Positions 32,552 through 42,779 of a stretch of DNA of 64,000 nt are shown here, piece after piece (position 1 is the first letter of the stretch; every line of letters starts with the position of its first letter). Under the pieces are notes generated by a model, which ran no database searches, was not told the origin of the DNA, and saw nothing but the letters and a program-made list of their open reading frames with translations. A program made the translations under genes and the position numbers. This DNA is from Paramacrobiotus metropolitanus. Its lineage: Eukaryota > Tardigrada > Eutardigrada > Parachela > Macrobiotidae. The DNA lies in the NCBI RefSeq assembly GCF_019649055.1, contig NW_026570300.1, forward strand, positions 372,001 through 436,000. Reading direction: 5' to 3'.

Positions 32552-34373
32552 ATGGGTTCTCTGCACAAAAGCTTGTTGGGAAGCATGTCGCGGCGATTTT
32601 CTCCTGAAATACCGGAGCCAGAAGATGTAGTACCTTGGCGACCCACACCGCCCACTCGTCAAATGCGTGAGCGTGGCATTTTGGAAAGGCCAAATGCAAG
32701 CCGGCATCCGATGGGTTACCAGCCCGGATCGGCGGCGGATCGTGCGGAGCACAGAGTGACGCGAGCACAGGCCCAAGCAGCGGATTTTGCGGAAGGATCC
32801 AGCGGATCGAGCAGCACTGAAGAACAACCGATCCCACCTAGCAGTTCAGACCGTGCAGATATCGTTCGCGGGAACCAGCGCCGTGGCGCATTTGCGAGCA
32901 CGCCCGAGCAGACGCGTTGGCGAGGGCAGCCTTCCTCGTCGTCCAGTAATAGCAGCACACCACCTGGCGGCAGCAAACCCCGGATTCGCTTGGTCGAATC
33001 GCCGGATTTGTCAGAGGGAGATAGCGGTACCAGCGGACATGCTGCAGGTAGCTTTCTACAACTTTATCTTCAATCTTTTATTTTTAAACGGCTTACCATT
33101 TAATGGCATTCTTCTGAATTTGCCCCGTGGTTAAAGACCTAAATTAAACTCTAATATTTAATTTAAATATAATACGACATGGCACACCGATACTAAATGG
33201 AAGGAATTTTTGCTATAATATTACTGTGTGGCAGGAAATGGGAATGGCGTTGCACGCGTCTCACGCCCCGGGTTTGCTCGACGAACTGGAGTGCCGGAAA
33301 GGCCTGTTCAGCGCAGCAAGCGGCCACAGTTGAATGCGGTAGGCCTCGGACGAGGAGACACGGAAACAGAGCCTTCGTCGGTCGACTCAATGACGTTGAA
33401 GTTTCCTGATTTGGCGGTGGCTGACGATAGGGATGATATGGCCATCGCCCAAGCCGTTGATCCAAGTGTGGATGTCGCCGTACTGGACCAGCAACAAGCG
33501 GAGGTAAAAGCTGCGGCTGAGAATGCTGGTCAGGACGGCGAAGATTCGGGTGACGACGCCGACGCCGAGGATTGTGACGAAGCGGACGGTGATAAGGACG
33601 ACAGTGATACCAGTGGTTCATTGGATACGCAAACGGATAGCGAATCTGCCACTGATCACTCCACCAGTACCGCAACCAGTGAGGAAACCAAAGCTGGTTG
33701 GGAGCATCTTCAACGTATTAAAGCGGAACGCCGGGTGCGCTTTAGCAGTCTGATCGGATCTATTAAGCGCAAGTTCGATGACATGGATGAAGAGGCCGGA
33801 AATAGTGCGGAGAAACCGAAGGCTGTTAGCATTTTCCAGCCCCTGCCTACCAAGCCGATAGAAAAGAAAAACGCTGAAAAAGAGGACGAGACTGGCAATG
33901 ACAGTGAAAACGACCGCCAGATGCAGATTTTTGCTGATTCGCTCATTACGTATTCAGACGAAGAAGATGTGCCGATGCCCGACTTTGAGCATCCGCCTAT
34001 CTTGCCGAAAAAGTCTCCTGCAGAAGTCGCAATTGACGAAGCGGATGTTAGCGACTTAGTGGATTTTGCTGGCCCAGACAATGATCAGAATGCAGCGGAC
34101 GATGCTGACACTGAACAGCGCCATGACGATGAACAGCCGGAGGAAGAAGAACAGCCTCGGTTGCACATTGATGACGGCGAGCAAGCGGAAAATGTTCCAG
34201 CAGCAGCGGCAATAGTGCAGATGCAGGTTCTCGTCGAACAACAGGAAGAAGAGCCACGCTCAGAGGAGTTGCAAGTTGGACAGCTCACGCCAGTCCGCAG
34301 CCCCATTCTGGATAATCGCGGTATTTTTCCCTTGAATCCGTTCGTGCCGTCGATTTTTATTGAAACGGCTTAG
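32552..34373 (+). CDS. Cargo gene E, two-exon acidic protein (element 1)
   Basis: Exon 1 is 32552-33047, ending at a GTAGCT donor. Exon 2 is 33235-34373 after a GGCAG acceptor. The intron is phase 1 and the joined product is about 544 residues. Exon 1 is Arg/Pro/Ser-rich. Exon 2 is strongly acidic (long Asp/Glu runs), with a basic patch (SIKRKFDD) in the middle. Composition suggests a nuclear, disordered protein, but no domain is recognised. The 187-base intron contains an AATACGACATGGCACACCGA word resembling the LTR/primer-site junction (33171-33190). The intron is on the same strand as the genomic RNA, so unspliced RNA must be the one that is copied. Confidence 0.7.
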
Positions 34374-34941
34374 GTAAAGTGAGATGTTGTTCTGCCTCAT
34401 ATGAAATTGTTACTATTGCTATTTTTCCTTTACTTCTGAGATTAATGGGTGATTAATTTCCCACATAATTTTTAGACTCGTTAACCTTGAATTGACCGCG
34501 AATCTTTGCACATTTTTCATGCCCTGAATTGGCCGTATAATTTACTGTAGTCTTTTGTTGCCATGGTGTGCCTGGTTAATTTTAACACCTTTTATCAGGT
34601 CATTTGATCATGTACGGAGAAGCTGATGTTTGTGACGTAATCCTTCTCACTCCCATTAAAGGAGCTTTAACCTGTGATTGTGATTGGTCGGTTTGAATGC
34701 AGTTAGGAAGTGGGGAAATTTCCCAACACACCGGCACGCTTGATCAGATGGCAGGCACAGGTATTTAAACAGGTAAAAACAGCACAGATTGTACACCGCA
34801 CCTTCTCATTCTAAAGTTCGCACTTTTTCCAGTCACGCCGCACAGGCTGTGCAGTAGTTCCTTGTTATTTCGTTATTTTGTGTGGAACTTTTACTTCGCC
34901 TTATTGCTGTCTAAGGTCACTTGTTCCCGTAATGATTTGTT
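34374..34941. other. Spacer between cargo genes E and F
   Basis: AT-rich, no gene recognised. It presumably holds the 3' end of E and promoter of F. A TATTTAAA-like box (GTATTTAAACAGG) is present near 34760. Confidence 0.4.
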
Positions 34942-35724
34942 ATGCCGCCAATTGATCCGAATCGAGCTTTTGAAAAGCTCGTTGACGCCGTATTTCAGTC
35001 ATCGCAGACGGCGCAACAACAGCAACAGTATGGCTGGAGAGGAGGATACCGTGGTGGCCGTGCGCGCGGCGGATTTCGCCCGTATCGCCCTATGTACCAT
35101 CGAAGTCACGGAGGCAACAACGTCCGTCGTGGGCCATCTGATTGGATCCGTGGAGGCAGACCCTTGGGGGAACAGGGTCCTGCTCCGAATGCTGCTGGAC
35201 CAGATGATCCGGCTCAACGGGTGGAGAATCCCGGCGTCCCTATGGAGGTCGACGTCGCGAACCCTGCGCAGGCGCCTCCACCAGTTGAAGATCCGAGTCG
35301 CGGAGTTGTGGGCCAGATTGTCGCCGCTCCTCCTCATGCTGATCAACATTTATCGGGCTCGTCTGTCCTGATTGTCGGAAGCGTGCCAGCCAGCGTAGCA
35401 GCATTACCACAGCAGCCCGTGCAAGCAGTACCAGCAGTCAGTGCACTTCCGGGATTGCCACCTGGAGTCGATGCCTTTGCAGTACCGGTGAATACGAATC
35501 GTGACCGTTCAGCTTCGCGAGACCGAATCGGGAAACCCTCGCATGATTTTGTGCCTAATTTCGTTGCTGACCAAGAGTTACTCCAGCAGAAGCAGCGAGA
35601 GTCGGAGATGGAAAAGCGACGTAAGATGGCGGAAGAAGTCAGTCGCCGTCTGGATGCTGTGTCAGCCTCGTCGAGCGCGGGACAGTCAGGATTATTTTCC
35701 TTGGCACCAAGCAGCAGCAAGTGA
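34942..35724 (+). CDS. Cargo gene F, RGG-box protein (element 1)
   Basis: ATG at 34942; 260 residues. It starts with a short conserved motif (D-x-N-R-AF-x3-VDAVF), then a Gly/Arg-rich RGG region (WRGGYRGGRARGGFRPYRP), a Pro/Ala-rich middle and a charged C-terminal helix (ELLQQKQRESEMEKRRKM). The same plan is present in the minus-strand gene at 53886-54809 of element 2. RGG boxes usually bind RNA, so a role with element RNA is plausible but inferred. A long overlapping open frame on the same strand is a shadow. Confidence 0.75.
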   Translation: MPPIDPNRAFEKLVDAVFQSSQTAQQQQQYGWRGGYRGGRARGGFRPYRPMYHRSHGGNNVRRGPSDWIRGGRPLGEQGPAPNAAGPDDPAQRVENPGVPMEVDVANPAQAPPPVEDPSRGVVGQIVAAPPHADQHLSGSSVLIVGSVPASVAALPQQPVQAVPAVSALPGLPPGVDAFAVPVNTNRDRSASRDRIGKPSHDFVPNFVADQELLQQKQRESEMEKRRKMAEEVSRRLDAVSASSSAGQSGLFSLAPSSSK

Positions 35725-36371
35725 TATGGTAAATTTTCATTTATTTATTGTTGATTATTACTGGTCATGGGCAGACATTTTTGATTTTGTTGTTGTTCTG
35801 TGATATTACCTGACCTGACCTAAATGTTGTTGCTCTTTTCAATTTTGTTGTTTTGGATTTTTACTGGTATGTGGCGTGTCATTTTCTAAGGCCACTGAAC
35901 TGTTTCTTACGTGTTTTACATGTTGTTGTTAACGGAAATGGGACAAATCCGGTTAGACCGTCGTCCCCAAGTGCAGTATCAACCGTACGCAGCCCTCAGG
36001 GACCCTAAAATAATGAAATGTAAAATCCAAAAAAAAATAATAAAAAACTAAAAAGGTCGTGTGCATTTTCGTTCCCTGTAATTAGTAGTCAAATAACGGT
36101 ATTTAGTACAGAACACTCGGTAAAACATGGAAACAAAAAGTTTAAACAAGTACAAACCGGTCGTACAACTTTTACTTTGAAAGTACGGAAATCCGCTATG
36201 ACAGAATGAACATCATGCTGTGTATTACCAAGCTTCCAAACTTATAAATTTTATTTCTTATTCAGTGTAGCCTAGACGGAGGCGGTGCTATAAAGTAGTT
36301 ATTTAATTCCCATACGGTCAGTGTGCATAGTTACAGTTTATTGATGGTGCTAGTTGGAAGTATTGCACACT
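35725..36371. other. Spacer between cargo genes F and G
   Basis: T-rich then A-rich sequence, no gene recognised. An AATAAAA-type polyadenylation-like word lies near 36040. Confidence 0.4.
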
Positions 36372-36986
36372 ATGGCAAATAAATCGCAGCGCAACAACAC
36401 GTTTTTCCAGCGTTACGCTTCGGGTCGAGAGGAAGAAATGACTTCCCGTTTGGCTGCAGCTTCTGTGGGATCTGTCAGTAAGATTCCTGTCATGATTGGA
36501 TATGCGCAGCGCCATGGGTCCTCAATCGCCACTGAGTTTGGACCGCCGCGTAGCTATCGTACGGGCTCAATTTCGTCGTTGTTTTCTATGCCTGACGAAG
36601 AACAAGAACCAAAGGAAGCACCGGATCAGCAAATGGTTCGCGCTGCTCAACTTATTAATATGGCACTGGATATGGTCGATACCGTTCCTCTGGATCAACG
36701 AACGATTGGAAAGGATGTCATTTGTGACGGTATGACCATTCAGCGTTGGGAAAAGGTTGCCCCGCTGCTGTACCGAGACACTGTGGAGCAGTTGAATGGA
36801 GGTGCCCCGCAGATGGCTGAACCACATTCTGCGCCTACGTCATCGGTCAACACCGGAGGATTTGGCTTTTACGGCTTCCCGTTGTCACCGCTGAAGGAGA
36901 ACTTGTCGGAAGTGCGCTCCAGCAGCTCGAATAATAAGCCGCGTAAGTTGCGCATTCAAGAGGACAAGGAACCCAAAACAGTTTAA
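36372..36986 (+). CDS. Cargo gene G, unknown 204-residue protein (element 1)
   Basis: ATG at 36372 (CACTATGGC) follows an upstream extension lacking ATG. The frame is intact. The N-terminus is basic and Ser-rich (ANKSQRNNTFFQRYASGR). The middle holds a helical block (MVRAAQLINMALDMVDTVP), and the C-terminus is Ser/Lys-rich. No signal peptide, membrane segment or known motif. No relative was seen in element 2. Confidence 0.65.
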   Translation: MANKSQRNNTFFQRYASGREEEMTSRLAAASVGSVSKIPVMIGYAQRHGSSIATEFGPPRSYRTGSISSLFSMPDEEQEPKEAPDQQMVRAAQLINMALDMVDTVPLDQRTIGKDVICDGMTIQRWEKVAPLLYRDTVEQLNGGAPQMAEPHSAPTSSVNTGGFGFYGFPLSPLKENLSEVRSSSSNNKPRKLRIQEDKEPKTV

Positions 36987-37354
36987 TTGGTATAAACTAA
37001 CGATATCTTGTGTGTGACAATGTTGTGATAATAATTACATTTTTAGTTTATTCTTGGAAATAATAATCAAATTCTTTTGTCTGTATGCTTGTCTTCATTA
37101 TTACGGTTTTTAACCGGAAAAGGATTGGATCACTTTTAGAATTAAAGTATTCGGAATTAAAATAAGCGGCGTGGTGTATTTCCGGCTTACGCACCTTCGG
37201 AGCGGCAGTTTGACACGTTTCCGGTTATTGAATAGCAGGATACTCACACTTATTGAATAGCAGATGGACGTTTATTACAAAAGTTGAGATTTTAATTTAA
37301 GTGATCTCTAGCTTTACTCAGAGCTGCCGTACCTTTTTCTCTTTTGGTCATAAA
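36987..37354. other. Spacer between cargo genes G and H
   Basis: AT-rich, no gene. TTTCCGG words at about 37180 and 37216 (inverted ETS-like cores) precede gene H. Confidence 0.4.
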
Positions 37355-37945
37355 ATGTCAACCAAAATCGTTACTCGAACAGCTCGTCGTGTTGTTACGC
37401 GTGGTGCTAGACGCCTGGGTATTAGAGCTTTAGAAGCGTATGATCGTGCCCAGCAAGAATGTCAGAATATGCTTGCTGCGATGATGGTTTATGTGGAAAC
37501 GATGGAGGACATGGATGAAGTTCGACGCGAGAACGATAAATGGGCCGAAGAAGAACGACAGGAAGAGCATATTCGCGAAATTTTACGTATGTTCGAAACG
37601 GATGAAGAATCTCAGCGTTGGATTCGGACGGCAAACTTGTGTGTAAATTTTCGTGGTCGACTGATGAAGAAAGAGCCTGAGGAGCCTTGGTCGTCTCCTG
37701 CTGCGTTTGATATTAAAGGCTATGAAGAATGGTTTTCGGAGTGTATGGGCGATGTTCGGGAGCCAACTCCACTGCCAGAACCTGAAGAACCTGTCGCAGA
37801 AATGCAGATATTGGAGAGAGAGCCGTCCCCGGAGATCCCATTTGTACAGATCGTACGATTGGATAATACTGGCAACGTTCAGGAGAATGTGCAGCCCCAA
37901 TACGTCTCGATTGTTTCCTTGCATAATTACCCTCGTTGTGAGTAA
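37355..37945 (+). CDS. Cargo gene H, unknown 196-residue charged protein (element 1)
   Basis: ATG at 37355 (ATAAAATGTC) is chosen over an upstream extension without ATG. The N-terminus is strongly basic (TARRVVTRGARRLGIRALEA), and a Glu-rich helical middle follows (MDEVRRENDKWAEEERQEEH). The C-terminus has Pro/Glu and a PEIPFVQIVRL segment. It is the last gene before the 3' LTR. It looks intact, with no known domain. Confidence 0.7.
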   Translation: MSTKIVTRTARRVVTRGARRLGIRALEAYDRAQQECQNMLAAMMVYVETMEDMDEVRRENDKWAEEERQEEHIREILRMFETDEESQRWIRTANLCVNFRGRLMKKEPEEPWSSPAAFDIKGYEEWFSECMGDVREPTPLPEPEEPVAEMQILEREPSPEIPFVQIVRLDNTGNVQENVQPQYVSIVSLHNYPRCE

Positions 37946-38448
37946 CTGCAATGACTGCCGAATTTTTGCGTTCTATATCTGATTCTTGAATACTGTGCCT
38001 AATTTTGTCCCTAGAACATTTTGTGCCGTGAAATCCTTCTACAGATTTGATAATTAAAATCATTGGAAGGCAGCATTTAATCCTTGACAACTATAAATTT
38101 AAAGCAACATAAATAGTACAATTTTAAATTATTATTAAAGCCTAGTGCCTATACGGAACACAGAAAATTCATCACTTGAAAAGCACAGTAGTACGCAGTA
38201 GATTCTAGCTCCTTGGATTCTGGACCTCCTCCTCGCCAATCCCATGGACTTCCGGATGCCAACGACGCTAGGATCCACACATTAAACATCTCACACGGAT
38301 CAGGCGTACAGTCATTGGGCATCGGATGGACATGCGTGGATTGTGGCGAAGGACGGGAGATGGATCAGGGATGGAGCGCTCACAATCTCACGGGATGTTG
38401 CGGATGGACTTGTTTATGTTGGCAGGAGCCAAGAAACGTTTGTGGGGG
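37946..38448 (+). other. 3' untranslated region with weak polypurine tract
   Basis: No convincing gene. The open frame that crosses into the LTR is not supported. Immediately before the 3' LTR is GTTTGTGGGGG (38438-38448), the only G-rich run in the right place for a polypurine primer, though it is short and interrupted. Confidence 0.45.
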
Positions 38449-39052
38449 TGACGTGTGGAGGAGTATGTACGAGGGATTCCACCGTACATCCACTGACTGT
38501 CCGCCTTCACCTGCAAGTACAACACCGGATATCAGCACCGATCAGTTCTGTGATTCGTTATATTTATGGCTTAGCGGTGTATCTGATGATTTTACTTCTG
38601 AGTCTATTTAAGTCTGAAATTCTACTAATATCGAGAGGGATTGGAATTCAGTCTTGGATTTCTGATCAGACGACTACTTGCTTTTAACTTTCCTTGTGTT
38701 GTGCATATGATTGTGTGTTAGCGGAGTAAAGCATCTTCTGTGATTATCGACGTTCGTAATTTATATCGGATTATAGCGTGGTAAACACGGTATGCTCGTA
38801 CTTCGTTTGACCCGCATGTGTGACGACCGGAAGTTAGGAGTATTCTTCAGCACAATCGCTTAGGGATTCCTGATCTTCGTGTTCCTGAACCTACCAGATT
38901 CCATACATTTCCTGTGATCCGCTGTAACAATTGAGACAGGAGTTGCGATATTCACTGAGCAAGGCAGGGATAGTGGTTACGACGATCCCGTCCGGAGAGT
39001 CGTTAGCCAATCGTGTACTTCTTTGTACCATTGGCAACCTCATAACACGACA
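38449..39052 (+). repeat. 3' LTR (604 bp)
   Basis: Same sequence by eye as 12713-13316, beginning TGACGTGTGG and ending ACGACA, followed by the TATG target duplication. Confidence 0.95.
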
Positions 39053-39079
39053 TATGTTTTACAAACTGTTTTACTCGGG
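39053..39079. mobile_element. Palindromic element, right part, with TATG target duplication
   Basis: TATG (39053-39056) is the right target duplication. The sequence through TTACTCGGG is the inverted partner of 12605-12627 and closes the palindromic element that the retroelement split. Confidence 0.85.
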
Positions 39080-39535
39080 ACAGGTGTACCAAGCTGCGAT
39101 GAAAAAACATCACTCAAACTGTGGCCGCGGAAAGATTAGAGTTGGGCGTGTGCCTATCTGGTTATAGAAATATAAATCTTTTGGAAATTTTTTAAGGCGA
39201 TCACACCTAGGGTACGGAGTATGATTACACGCGTATACCTTTGAGTTTAGTTACTGTAGATTGGTAGCAGTGGTGCCATTTTGAACGACATACCCCAAAA
39301 AAGAACAATATAATGGTTTAGCGTTATTTACAACCGTCTTATCCCGGTCGTCATGGCCAATACTGCACTGATGATAGACGACAGTGTTTTGCTGGCAAAC
39401 GCTTCCTTTTGTATCGAATACCAATTTGACATTGATTGAAAAAACTGGTGGATTTGCAGTATGTACGAGTAAATAAGTTCGTCAGAATTCGACCACCGAT
39501 TCGTCAGAATTGCGTGCACACCGAGCTGCCAACCA
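39080..39535 (+). pseudogene. Decayed ATG3 copy, right part (exon 8 and 3' flank)
   Basis: AAGCTGCGATGAAAAAA and AACTGTGGCCG, then GAGTTGGGCGTGTG (39093-39153) and GAGTATGATTACACGCG (about 39217-39233) match ATG3 exon 8 in order. The following TATCCCGGTCG, AACGCTTCCTTTTGTATCGAATACC and GATTCGTCAGAATTG match the ATG3 3' flank at 4545-4795. Indels break the frame. With 11683-12604 it makes one old ATG3 duplicate split by two nested insertions. Confidence 0.85.
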
Positions 39536-40395
39536 GTACTAGTTTATTGCCAAAAGAAGGAGCTAATAAGCTAGGCATAGAAACAGAACGCAGTAACATT
39601 GTTACCGAATAAAAGGAAGTGACCAAAGTACGTCTTTCACGAGACGACACCATGTAAATAAAAATACTGTTTAGCTTGTACTGGAGTGCAATGTACTAAT
39701 AGAAGTTAGCGATTTATTGCTAACTTAGGTTAATGCAGTCAAGAGAAACGCCGCTCTCCTTCTAGAAGGCTGATTTATCCGTAGAGCCATCCGCACGTCA
39801 GATGATTGGTTGACCTTTTCGCCGGACGCCATCTTGCGTTGCTCATTACACTGCGCTGCATATTCTCTGATGTGCTTAGCTAATTTGCGTTCTTTGAGGT
39901 TTGCACTTTGCCAGTTGTGTTTTGAATTTGGATTTGAAGTTGATGTAGTAGTTTTCCTTTTTGAAGTTTACTTGCACTGTTGTTTTCCTGATGATCATTG
40001 ATTTGCTTTCTTCCCACCATCCCTCCCTTACGCAGATAGTTCTGATTAAAGGCACAACTCAGCTCACTGCTCTCTCCCGCCACGGTACACACGGAACCGC
40101 ACCGGAAGGAACAGCAGCAAGCAACCGCATTCTCATATACACCCTGGCCACGAATCAGGGTTCCTGGAGCGAGCACGCACCAGGGCATTCCATTCATTTT
40201 GCATCACTCAACCAGCATAGTATTCCTTCCGGTGGCCGAGCATGTTCCGAAGTTAGCTTGAGACCTTGCAGTCGAGTTTGGGTTGGCCAATGTCCCAACA
40301 CCTCACCGGCGTTTCTCAAGACTTAAGCATTAACTACCGTATAATGCATGTAGAGTAAGTACATCAGACTTAATTCTTATGAAGCTTGTTCTGCA
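39536..40395. other. Region between decayed ATG3 and decayed F-box gene
   Basis: No gene recognised; open frames here are short and of ordinary composition. Confidence 0.4.
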
Positions 40396-42229
40396 ACATT
40401 AACAGAATCCACCTAGACAACATCTTTCGTTCCTCGCTGGGTGATCTCTGTCCACGGTGAATTGCGAATCTGGTCGGGTTGTCCTCTTTGCTCACCAGGC
40501 TGCCATAATCTCAATACCTACAAATTACGTACTCGTACTTTAATTGAAAACGGCATTCATAATACAATACATTTATATAAATATAATATACGTAAATTGC
40601 TATGATTTTGGTCTGGTACTGTTTGTTCTGGTGCTAAGTTTGTATCTGTGCCGTAATACTCATTAAAGGTTTTGAGAACTGCAATATACGTAAGAAAACT
40701 ATGTAACGTTTTCGCGTACAGCTGACCATATGCTGGCCAGGATTTTATGACGAAGTTACCTGTCGAATTCCAACAGAGGGCACATGTAATCTGGGCCCTT
40801 TTATTTCTCGTGAATCTGTTGGGTTAATTACAGCATTCTCATCTTTAGCAGCTTTTCTGTACCCAACTTCATCACCCAGGGTTAGCTGTACACCGATGTT
40901 CTCCAAGTCGACCAAATTGCAAATGCGGTAACAAGCCGAAATTCTCGATGCAGGCGGTTCTCCATACAAAGCATCACAGCAACACAATTGCGAAAATCAT
41001 GGAAAGCGTACTCTGCTTTAAGGCCCATTCTTGTCAAACAACGTGGAAGCCACTTCCAGTAGGGATGCGTTCGTGCACAGTCTGTGTTCGACTCCATTAG
41101 TTTCGACTCTATTAATTTCATGTCGCGGCGATCGCGTGCCCAGACGACTTTCAGAAAAATGTTGACGACAGGAACTTGGGCCTCTATGGCTGACAGCATG
41201 GTGATAATGGTGCTAACATAGCGCACGTCTTCGGAGTAGGATCCAGTAATGGTGACCATTCGCGTGGAGGGTTTTACTGACTTATGCAGCATCATGGCCA
41301 ATTTATACGCGAGGCTGTTGTCATGCTGGAATTTGCTCAAGCAAATTGTCACCGGTAGTGCCGACGATGATATCATGACATTCCAGGTTTGGCACACGCG
41401 ACGGCATCGCTGTTGATTGTACAGGTCCAGACAGAGGAAGATCTCTCCTTGCAGGTCGAAAGACAAACCGACCAACGGGCGCTGATCAGCTAGCGACTGC
41501 TGCAGATTACGAAGAAGCATTTCCTGTAATATAACATATTACCGTATATTTTCGACGCAGAGCCAGAAATCTTTAAAATCTATGTGAGCACACTTAAATT
41601 TTGGAAAGAGGGGGGTAGTGACTATTTTGTTATTTTCGTACTGGATTGCATTGTGAAAGTTTTGAATGTCCAGCGACTAATCTACTGTTGATTTTATTGT
41701 GGCGTGCGTGTGTCAGTTAGGCGAATTTGTAAATGATAGTGAACATTTTTTTGGGACAATCGAGAGTCGGAGACATCGCGCGAAGCGCGAAGCTGACGAT
41801 GCTGTTCGTCCAGAAAACGTTAGAAATTCAATCGAAATAGGTTATTTACCAGAAACATATTTTGGTTTGTTAAATTTAATGAAAATTTGTAGTTTGTGAG
41901 GTCTCAGGATTTATCTTGTCTTTCTTGGTCTGGTTAGAATGCTTATGACTCCAACGCTATCTGTTTCTGATTTCAGTAATAACGAAATCTGGAAAGGGAG
42001 AGTGTACCGGTAGGTAACTGTATCCATCAGAGCGACAGAATACCCACGTACTAAAGCATGTATACTAAGTGCAGCAGTCAACTTATACTCAGTGATATAT
42101 CGTTAGAGTACTCTGAAGATGCCCTTACGGCCGTACTGTTAAAAAACATGATCTGGAAAAGGAATAAGAACAAACGCAGCTTCAACAGAAATGTTTCGCA
42201 ATAATATTATTGCGACGGAGATGAATTAT

Positions 42230-42277
42230 GCGACCGGGATAAAATGGATTATTAATAATCCATTTTATCCCGGTCGC
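42230..42277. repeat. Perfect 48 bp palindrome
   Basis: Arms of 24 bp (GCGACCGGGATAAAATGGAT and on to 42253) with no spacer, in the long intron of the broken F-box copy. It is probably a small fold-back insertion and would form a cruciform. Confidence 0.9.
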
Positions 42278-42614
42278 GTAAGACTTTCTTTTAAATTTGT
42301 ATGGAAACCCGCTGCCAGAAAAGCCGGTTAGAATATGTATTCCTAAACGAAAGGTCGTTCTCGAGAATTACGAAAAGGTCATTCTCGGAAAAACATAGTT
42401 CATGGTAGTTAAAATTATAGACATCACCAGGCCGCCTAACTCCATGTACGTACTCGCATAGCCTACTCCAAGCGGAGACTCGACAATAAGCCGTTATTTT
42501 GCGTACAAGAAACGAACGCGAGAAACGTGTATTTTGTGTAGAGCACTAGAATTCATTCTGTTAATTCATGGCAAACTCATTTATATAATATTTAGATGAT
42601 AGTAAACTACATAG

Positions 42615-42779
42615 TGTACAAGCTTGTCCGGTAATTTCTGTCGTAGAGGTACAGATAGCACATATTTACCGCTGGAGTTTGCGCTATAGCGATTGCCACT
42701 ACACTACGTTTGGCGTAACACGCAAATTTGTGTATCTCGCTGTTTTGAACCGGCAGAAATTACCGGACACGCTTGTACA
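42615..42779. mobile_element. Small MITE, probably Tc1/mariner-type
   Basis: Inverted ends of 26 bp (42615-42640 and 42754-42779) differ at one position. If the TA next to CAAGC is taken as target duplication, the ends read CAAGC[GT]TGTCCGGTAATT with TA on both sides, as in Tc1/mariner-derived MITEs. It is 165 bp long with no coding capacity. Confidence 0.8.

Larger units (their letters stand above)
12713..39052 (+). mobile_element. Giant Ty3/gypsy-type LTR retroelement with cargo (element 1, 26.3 kb)
   Basis: The element is bounded by two 604 bp direct repeats that begin TG and end CA and look identical by eye, with a TATG target duplication. In order it holds a primer-binding-like site, a repeated leader, Gag with coiled coil and zinc knuckle, protease, reverse transcriptase, RNase H, integrase with a GPY/F-like tail, and then about 13 kb of extra genes and tRNA-like sequences. 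Typical Ty3/gypsy elements are 5-10 kb, so more than half of this one is cargo. Identical LTRs imply recent insertion, yet gag-pol has several frame breaks. No envelope-like protein with signal peptide and membrane anchor is visible. Confidence 0.9.

Noticed and set aside
34862-35371. Long open frame overlapping cargo gene F
   Set aside because: It is a shadow of the GC-rich F frame. Only the F frame has the motifs shared with element 2.
25272-37945. One of the cargo genes as an envelope protein
   Set aside because: None of the eight products has a visible signal peptide, fusion peptide or membrane anchor. They are charged, disordered or helical.
38213-38687. Open frames crossing into the 3' LTR
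   Set aside because: They have no recognisable protein and part of the frame is the LTR itself, which is also present at the 5' end in the same form.
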